From assembly GCA_028684915.1 (NCBI GenBank), contig JAQUEZ010000101.1:1-19941 (forward strand): 19,941 nucleotides of DNA, in the 5' to 3' direction. The DNA comes from Desulfobulbus sp. Lineage in GTDB: Bacteria; Desulfobacterota; Desulfobulbia; Desulfobulbales; Desulfobulbaceae. Under the pieces are notes generated by a model, which saw only the letters and a program-made list of their open reading frames with translations, was not told where the DNA came from and did no database searches. The position numbers were made by a program, and so were the translations under genes. Positions 15,116 to 19,941 of this stretch are shown piece by piece (positions within the stretch are counted from its first letter, which is position 1; each line of letters opens with the position of its first letter).

Positions 15116-15214
15116 AGAGTGACCTCCCACTCGGGCGGCAGGTGGTTGTTTACGGACAACCGCCATCTGTCGTCAGATGAATTGTGCCGTTTACAATCAA
15201 TGTGGAACCAGACT

Positions 15215-15245
15215 CCCACCAGCCCGAACGGCTCGGGCTGGTGGG
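15215..15245 (-). terminator. 13-bp hairpin between the NrfD-like gene and hydG
   Basis: CCCACCAGCCCGA (15215-15227) pairs perfectly with TCGGGCTGGTGGG (15233-15245) around ACGGC. On the minus strand it is followed by AGTCTGGTT, not a real U-run. It could be a partial terminator or processing site that lowers hydG expression relative to the structural genes. Confidence 0.55.
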
Positions 15246-15384
15246 CGCGTGTGTGTTGCAAATCATGGCGAGGAGCGCCGAAGCAGGCCGCTGCGCGAGG
15301 CGACGACCCGGCGTCGACGCTCCCCTCTCTCCCAATAAACATTGGTTTCAACAATAGGATCAATGCCGCGTGCGGGCAAGCGGC

Positions 15385-16578
15385 TCAGGCCCGCACACAA
15401 CCGGCGCCTTCGGGCTGCGCCTCTTGTTTGTCCGTGGCCGTGTAGTGGTCGTGGGACGGAAAAACGTCAAAGTTCTCAACAATAAACAGATACACCAGAA
15501 TGCCCACCGAGATCAGGCCGATGGACAGGAACAGCTCGCCGGCCGATGGAAAATAACTTTCCCCGGCCGCCTTGGCCATGCCGGTGAACACCACGTTGCC
15601 GCGGTTGAGCGCCACGCCCACCACCATCAGCACGGCGTTGCGCACAATCATTTTCTGGCTCATCACCATGCCGCGCAGCTTGTAACTCCAGAAGAAATAC
15701 AGCGGCAGGACGCAGCCAATGGTCAACTCCAGCAGGCACATCAGGCTTTCGGTGTTCATGGCGAACAGCGAACCGATTTGACCGCGAATCACCAGGTCGG
15801 AGAAACGCAGCACCGCGTAGAAGCTCATCACATAACCCGACCATTTGGCCAGAAAGGTCATGGCCGGCTCATCCCAATCGTGGCCGAAAAAACGCCCGGC
15901 CAGGGCGGTCTCGCAGGTGACCATGGCGGGGCCAACCGCAACCGCCGAAGAATAATAGAGAATCGGCAGCAGCATGGTCCACCACAGCTCGTTGAGCTTG
16001 CCCAGAGTGAGCACATACATCGAGCCCAATGAAGATTGGTGCATGGTGGAAAGGGCGATGCCGCCGATGACCAGCGGCGCGGTCAGGCTTTTGAAAAAGG
16101 AAGAAAGCTTGACCAGACCAATGCCCTTGAACAGGGTAGGCGCGAATTCACAAGTAAGAACAATGGTGTAGAGCAAAACGCACATGTATAACTCGAACAT
16201 TACCGAATGCTCGCCCCAGCTGAAAATGGGGTGCCACCAGCCGTACCAGCGGCCGAGATCCATCAGCAGGCCGAAACCGACCAGGCAGTAACCAAGCCAG
16301 GCGGTGAGAATGGCCGGTTTGACCACGGATTTAACCTTTTTGACCCCGAGCACATAGTAGATGCCGGCCGTGGTGAAGCCGCCGGCGGCCAGGGCCACGC
16401 CCAGCTTGACGTCGATAAAAATCCACAGGCCCCAGGGCCAGGCGTCGGTGAGGTTGGTCATCTGCAGACCGGTGACCAGGCGATAGGCCACAATCCCCAC
16501 AAACACCAGGGAGAAGGCCATCAGGATCAACCGGAACGGGGTGATTTTAAAGGTGACTCTGTTGCCGTTGATGGTCAT
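15385..16578 (-). CDS. NrfD/HybB-like quinone-reactive membrane subunit of the hydrogenase
   Basis: A 397-residue polytopic protein. The ATG at 16578 overlaps the stop of the upstream ferredoxin gene as ATGA, so translation is coupled. The longer open frame to 16671 is rejected because its added 31 residues are a shadow of the upstream coding sequence. About nine to ten hydrophobic segments are seen, including 'FRLILMAFSLVFVGIVAYRLVTGL', 'WPWGLWIFIDVKLGVALAAGGFTTAGIYYVLG' and 'AILTAWLGYCLVGFGLLMDLGRWYGWWHP'. The last two carry the family's conserved acidic and Arg positions near the quinone site. The C-terminus is hydrophilic. NrfD-family proteins accept electrons from a four-cluster ferredoxin and pass them to menaquinone, without haem. 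Here that implies coupling of periplasmic H2 oxidation to the quinone pool. Confidence 0.9.
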   Translation of the reverse strand: MTINGNRVTFKITPFRLILMAFSLVFVGIVAYRLVTGLQMTNLTDAWPWGLWIFIDVKLGVALAAGGFTTAGIYYVLGVKKVKSVVKPAILTAWLGYCLVGFGLLMDLGRWYGWWHPIFSWGEHSVMFELYMCVLLYTIVLTCEFAPTLFKGIGLVKLSSFFKSLTAPLVIGGIALSTMHQSSLGSMYVLTLGKLNELWWTMLLPILYYSSAVAVGPAMVTCETALAGRFFGHDWDEPAMTFLAKWSGYVMSFYAVLRFSDLVIRGQIGSLFAMNTESLMCLLELTIGCVLPLYFFWSYKLRGMVMSQKMIVRNAVLMVVGVALNRGNVVFTGMAKAAGESYFPSAGELFLSIGLISVGILVYLFIVENFDVFPSHDHYTATDKQEAQPEGAGCVRA

Positions 16579-17375
16579 GATTGAGGCCCTCCTGTGCTGT
16601 CCTGTTTGCCCTCCGCAATGGCGTTGCGGCGCTTGTTGAAGAAATAGAGGCCGGAGAGAATCGCGGTCCATCCGACCAGGATCGCCGGCAGCTTGCTGAG
16701 AATCTGCCAGGTGAAGGCCGGCAGCGACTCTTGCGGCACGGCGGTTTTGAAGCCGAGCTTGTCAAACGGTTGATCAGAGAGGTACAGCCAGGCCGTGCCG
16801 CCGACTTCGGTCTCGCCAAAGACGTGGTTGACGTAGAGCTGCTTGTTGCCCTCAATGCGTTTGTGAGCCTCTTTCACTAGCTCGTCGCGGTCGCCAAAGG
16901 TCATCACCTGATTGGGGCAGACCGCGATGCAGGCGGGCTGCTCGCCGGCGGCCACGCGGGTGTAGCACATCTGGCATTTGGAGACCTTGGGAAAGGACTT
17001 GTCCCACTCGTATTTGGGAATATTGAAAGGACAGGCCACCATGCAGTAGCGGCAGCCGACGCAGAGGTCCGGATGATAAATAACCGGTCCCTGATCGGTT
17101 TTGCGCAGGGCGCCTACCAGACAGGAAGAGGCGCAAGCCGGATCAACGCAGTGCAGGCACTGTTTTTTGGCAAAGCGCCAGGCTTCGTGGCCGCTTCCGT
17201 CGGTGACGTCGTGCTTGCTGACCACGGTCCAGTTGATGTCCACCAACTGCGCCGCGTCGCCCAGGGTGGGCTTGTTGACTTCATCGTACTTCTTTTCGTT
17301 CCAGAGCTTACAGGCCACGGTGCAGGCGCCGCAGCCAAAGCATTTGGTCATGTCGACCAGAACTCCCTTAGACAT
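16575..17375 (-). CDS. Four-[4Fe-4S] ferredoxin-like electron-transfer subunit with C-terminal anchor (HybA/FdnH-like)
   Basis: A 266-residue protein from the ATG at 17375 (GAGGA six nt upstream), 21 bp after hydA. Sixteen Cys residues form four cluster motifs: 12/15/18/22 (CFGCGACTVAC), 73/76/81/85 (CLHCVDPACASSC), 105/108/111/115 (CVGCRYCMVAC) and 134/137/149/153. Residues 229-246 (LPAILVGWTAILSGLYFF) are a single C-terminal transmembrane helix followed by KRR. No Tat or Sec signal is present at the N-terminus. This matches formate-dehydrogenase-N subunit FdnH, which is exported by riding on the Tat signal of its catalytic partner and is then anchored by the C-terminal helix. It would relay electrons from HydA to the NrfD-like subunit. 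It overlaps the next gene by 4 nt. Confidence 0.92.
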   Translation of the reverse strand: MSKGVLVDMTKCFGCGACTVACKLWNEKKYDEVNKPTLGDAAQLVDINWTVVSKHDVTDGSGHEAWRFAKKQCLHCVDPACASSCLVGALRKTDQGPVIYHPDLCVGCRYCMVACPFNIPKYEWDKSFPKVSKCQMCYTRVAAGEQPACIAVCPNQVMTFGDRDELVKEAHKRIEGNKQLYVNHVFGETEVGGTAWLYLSDQPFDKLGFKTAVPQESLPAFTWQILSKLPAILVGWTAILSGLYFFNKRRNAIAEGKQDSTGGPQS

Positions 17376-17396
17376 AATCAATCCTCATGTTCCGGC

Positions 17397-19001
17397 TCAC
17401 GCCTTGGTCTTGGCGCGCAGATGCACGCTGCGGTCGGTGTAGGTGGTGTGCAGCAGCTTGTGCGCCATTTCGCCATTGGGCTTGCCCAGGTAATCGGCGT
17501 ACAGATCAAGCACTTCCTTGTTCTCGTGGCTCAAGCGCTTTTTGTAGATCGTGGCGTCGATGGCGTAGATGGACTTCATGCGCGCCTTCCGCACCCAGTC
17601 GCTGGGGGGAACCGAGGTCTTGGGTTGCCCGCCGCCGCTGATGCAGCCGCCTGGGCAGGCCATGAACTCGATGAAATGATAGCGCGGCGGCAGGCCGGCC
17701 GCTTTGTCGGCCCTGATCTGATCAAGCAGCTGACGGGCGTTGCCCAGGCCGCTGGCTACCGCAACCCGCAATTCACCGACGCCCGGCACCTCAAGGCTTG
17801 CCTCTTTCACGCCCTGGAGACCGCGCACAGCAGTAAGGTTCAGGAGTGCGTCCGGCGGATTCTGACCGGTAATCAGGTAATATCCGCTACGGATGGCCGC
17901 CTCCATAACCCCGCCGGTGGCGGCAAAGATGACCGCGGCACCGGTGCCTTCGCCCATCAGCGAATCGTAGGGCTGGGGTTCGAGCTTGGCCAAGTCAATG
18001 CCTTTGCCCTTGATCATCCGGGCCAGTTCGCGGGTGGTGAGGACAAAATCAACGTCGCGCAATTCGGGATTGCCGGCGACCGCCCCGGCGCTGTTCATCT
18101 CGCCGCGACCCGCCTCGAATTTTTTGGCGGTGCAGGGCATGATCGCCACCGAGACAATCTGTTTGGGATCAATGCCTTTTTTCTTGGCGTAGTAGGATTT
18201 GGCCACCGAGCCGAGCATCTGCTGCGGCGATTTGCAGGTGGACATGTTTTCAAGCAGATCCGGATAGAAATACTCGCAAAACTTGACCCAGCCCGGCGAG
18301 CAGGAGGTGAACTGGGGCAAGGCGGTGGGGGCGTGGCCGTGACCGCCTTCGGTGTGAGCGCCGCCGGCTGCTTTGATCCGGCCAACCAGCTCGGTGCCCT
18401 CTTCCATAATGGTGAGATCGGCGCTGAAGTTGGTGTCAAACACCCGGTCAAAGCCAAGCTGCTTCAGGGCTGCAACCATCTTGCCCTCAACGATGGAACC
18501 GGCGGGCATGCCGAATTCCTCGCCAATGGCGATGCGGGTGGCCGGCGCAGTCTGCACGATCACATGAAGCTTTGTATCGCTGATCACTTGTAAAACTTTG
18601 TCGATGTCGTCGCGTTCGCTGATGGCGCCGGTCGGGCACCACAGGGCGCACTGACCGCAGTTGACGCAGGTGATGTCGTCCTTGATCGGCAGCTCGTAAT
18701 AGCCCTCGACGCTTTGCACATGCTCGCAGGCCTCGGCACACTGGCCGCAGAGGATGCACTTGCGGTCGTCGCGGACAATTGAGGGGTTGTTGGGATCAAT
18801 GGGCACGCGCCCACGCACCTGCACCGGCCAGGAGCCGGGGGCGTTGTATTGCTGCGGGGTCCACCCCTCGCCGCCGGAAGGTTTTCCGGCATCCTTGCAC
18901 CCGGACAGAGTCGCGAGGGCGCCAGCCATGCCGACGGTTCCCAGCCCTTTCAGGAAAAACCGCCGGGATACCGGGAGATCGTTGGTGTCGTTGTTGTTCA
19001 T
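17397..19001 (-). CDS. hydA: Tat-exported periplasmic [FeFe]-hydrogenase, catalytic subunit fused to small-subunit domain
   Basis: A 534-residue enzyme that interconverts H2 with protons and electrons. The ATG at 19001 has AAGGA 8 nt upstream; the extra 24 codons to 19073 give no better start. N-terminus: twin-arginine motif VSRRFFLKG (Arg13, Arg14), a hydrophobic stretch, then LSGC (32-35), a lipobox-like site with Cys35. Two ferredoxin motifs hold [4Fe-4S] clusters (Cys82/85/88/92 and 112/115/118/122). H-cluster motifs: L1 TSCSPGW (232-238), L2 MPCTAKKFE (288-296) and L3 FMACPGGCISGGG (447-459; Cys449, Cys453). L1 has Ser where the textbook motif has a second Cys. Residues about 478-525 are the small-subunit domain ('NKEVLDLYADYLGKP...AHKLLHT'), a separate gene in Desulfovibrio HydAB but fused here. 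First gene of the operon. Confidence 0.96.
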   Translation of the reverse strand: MNNNDTNDLPVSRRFFLKGLGTVGMAGALATLSGCKDAGKPSGGEGWTPQQYNAPGSWPVQVRGRVPIDPNNPSIVRDDRKCILCGQCAEACEHVQSVEGYYELPIKDDITCVNCGQCALWCPTGAISERDDIDKVLQVISDTKLHVIVQTAPATRIAIGEEFGMPAGSIVEGKMVAALKQLGFDRVFDTNFSADLTIMEEGTELVGRIKAAGGAHTEGGHGHAPTALPQFTSCSPGWVKFCEYFYPDLLENMSTCKSPQQMLGSVAKSYYAKKKGIDPKQIVSVAIMPCTAKKFEAGRGEMNSAGAVAGNPELRDVDFVLTTRELARMIKGKGIDLAKLEPQPYDSLMGEGTGAAVIFAATGGVMEAAIRSGYYLITGQNPPDALLNLTAVRGLQGVKEASLEVPGVGELRVAVASGLGNARQLLDQIRADKAAGLPPRYHFIEFMACPGGCISGGGQPKTSVPPSDWVRKARMKSIYAIDATIYKKRLSHENKEVLDLYADYLGKPNGEMAHKLLHTTYTDRSVHLRAKTKA

Positions 19002-19330
19002 ATGCCACTTCCTTCGCTGAAGTTTGGTTCTGGCCTCTTCGCCTTTCCTGTTGCCTGGCCGCCTTCCCGTCATTGTGTCATGAAATGTCGTCTATGATCG
19101 GTTGCGTGCACACATCCAAACAGACAGCTTCACGAATCCCAGAGGTCAGGAGCTCATCGAGACTTTTTATCGAAGGTTGCAGAGAGGAACGGACAAGCGA
19201 TCATCCCGGCCGGCGTCTTCGCTTGTCCACCCTCTCCGCCCTTCCCTGCCCCCCTTTTTATGAGGAATCCGATACTGATTCGATCGGGCAAAAAGCAGGT
19301 TGAAAAGTCTTAATCGAGAATTAATTCTCT
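19002..19330 (-). promoter_or_regulatory. Long structured leader of the hydrogenase operon
   Basis: If transcription starts at the promoter described at 19337-19365, the mRNA has an untranslated leader of about 330 nt. It includes a 10-bp stem, GGACAAGCGA (19191-19200) with TCGCTTGTCC (19219-19228), whose loop contains CGGCCGG. I do not recognise a known riboswitch. No supported gene lies here on either strand. Confidence 0.4.
19316..19329. promoter_or_regulatory. Operator-like palindrome at the predicted hyd start point
   Basis: GAGAATTAATTCTC is a perfect 14-bp palindrome. It sits immediately downstream of the predicted -10 box, covering about +1 to +14, where a bound dimeric repressor would block initiation. 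The cognate regulator is unknown. Confidence 0.5.
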
Positions 19331-19336
19331 ATATAT

Positions 19337-19365
19337 ATTTTAATGAAAAATACTTGATATGTCAA
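19337..19365 (-). promoter_or_regulatory. Sigma70-type promoter, probably for the hydrogenase operon
   Basis: On the minus strand, TTGACA (19365-19360) is followed by a 17-bp spacer and TAAAAT (19342-19337): a perfect -35 and a five-of-six -10. It points toward hydA and lies in an AT-rich island. The -35 overlaps an imperfect TTGA-N4-TCAA repeat of the CRP/FNR-like kind. Confidence 0.7.
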
Positions 19366-19823
19366 TCATTCTTGATGATCACAATCGGCAAAATCGGGCG
19401 CTTTTTTACTCGATTTTTAACTCGACGCAACACCTGTCCAAGCGATAATTTTCCCGCCGGGCGTCAAGTGTTGCCGATATAAAGAAGGGTGATGCAACGA
19501 TGCAAGCGGACCCGCTCAACAGAGAGAAAAAAGTGCTTTCAGGGCATGACCTGCGGTCGCAATGGCGTCAGGAGCGGCGCCAACAGAACGAGCCAACAGT
19601 TGATGGGATTTGACGGGAAACAAAGAGAAGCACACAAAAATGGCGGCGCACCCCGACCTGTCGCGAAGGTTGACGCCAACTTGCCGACAAAACGTTTTTC
19701 CTTCTCATCACCACAGCCCATTGCTCCAACCAGATCCACCATTGATTGACCGAAACAGGCTGCTTGAGATGCGGTTTTCAACACCCCTCACAAAAAATAA
19801 CGCCCTCAACAGGAAAAAAAATA
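19366..19823. other. Intergenic region between divergent hyd and rRNA promoters
   Basis: I see no supported gene in these 458 bp. Short open frames (e.g. 19489-19749) lack an RBS and family features. Given the rRNA leader that follows, this stretch probably holds upstream activating sequence for the rRNA operon. Confidence 0.45.
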
Positions 19824-19852
19824 TTGACGGCAACTTCGAATTATGGTCTAAA
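19824..19852 (+). promoter_or_regulatory. Probable rRNA operon promoter
   Basis: TTGACG (19824-19829), a 17-bp spacer and TCTAAA (19847-19852) are followed at once by the GC-rich GGCCGTCCTGCC. Such a discriminator is typical of stringently controlled rRNA promoters. An A-rich tract (19811-19821) just upstream is UP-element-like. Confidence 0.55.
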
Positions 19853-19891
19853 GGCCGTCCTGCCGCTGAGCAACAAACGAGCAGCAGCAAT

Positions 19892-19941
19892 TGATCTTTG
19901 AAAACTGAACAGTAAAGAAGAGCGGGCCAAGTAGTAATTGG
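19892..19941 (+). ncRNA. rRNA operon leader with boxA-like antiterminator (16S expected just beyond the window)
   Basis: TGATCTTTGAAAACTGAAC (19892-19910) matches the boxA-type antitermination leader found immediately before bacterial 16S genes. E. coli boxA is TGCTCTTTAACAA. It is followed by the sort of GC-rich then AT-rich pre-16S spacer expected there. The mature rRNA itself is not in the window. Confidence 0.65.

Noticed and set aside
13499..15445. 648-codon open frame antisense to hydG
   Set aside because: Shadow of hydG; it runs through hairpins and intergenic sequence at both ends and has no recognisable domain.
17073..18593. 506-codon open frame antisense to hydA
   Set aside because: Shadow of hydA. 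The strong hydrogenase motifs on the other strand decide the coding strand.

Overview
The window looks like a chromosomal stretch from an anaerobic, hydrogen-metabolising member of the Desulfobacterota (a Desulfobulbales-like sulfate reducer or disproportionator is my best guess). The basis is the gene set: a Tat-exported [FeFe]-hydrogenase with iron-sulfur and NrfD-type membrane subunits, the maturase HydG, a DsrE-family protein, bacteriohemerythrin and a two-component sensor kinase. This is inference from gene content. No rRNA sequence lies inside the window to settle it, although the right edge appears to stop just before a 16S gene.

Layout, left to right. (1) 3-533: 3' part of a tyrosine recombinase cut by the window edge. 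(2) 557-2846, minus strand: a polytopic nucleoside-recognition/gate-domain protein and an orphan PAS histidine kinase. (3) 3165-5155, plus strand: a fused two-domain oligopeptide-type ABC ATPase overlapping a DsrE-like protein by 4 nt, followed by an 11-bp hairpin. (4) 5338-9613, an accessory island: an AT-rich small membrane-anchored protein, a P-loop ATPase-TIR protein (probable antiphage or NAD-targeting effector) and an antisense group II intron whose 3' end coincides with the TIR stop codon. (5) 9735-10331: a double REP-like hairpin and a bacteriohemerythrin. (6) 10332-10963: a repeat-containing gap. (7) 10964-13025: uvrC overlapping a small BFD-like [2Fe-2S] protein. (8) 13158-13645: a cluster of hairpins that may be a transposase-less IS200/IS605-type relic or orphan omega-RNA, a REP-like hairpin, and a strong terminator. 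(9) 19001-13682, minus strand: hydA, a four-cluster ferredoxin subunit, an NrfD-like subunit and hydG. (10) 19002-19941: a probable hydrogenase promoter with an operator-like palindrome at its start point, then, on the plus strand, a probable rRNA promoter and boxA-type leader.

How the parts fit together. The hydrogenase operon resembles the formate dehydrogenase-N layout, with a Tat-exported catalytic subunit, a piggy-back ferredoxin with a C-terminal anchor, and a quinone-reactive membrane subunit. Here the catalyst is an [FeFe]-hydrogenase and the membrane subunit is NrfD-type, so periplasmic H2 oxidation coupled to the quinone pool is the simplest reading. HydG supplies the CO and CN ligands of its H-cluster; hydE and hydF are not in the window. 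The candidates for something less well described are the ATPase-TIR protein with its small membrane neighbour, the hairpin-bounded 367-bp element, and the regulated, structured leader of the hydrogenase operon.
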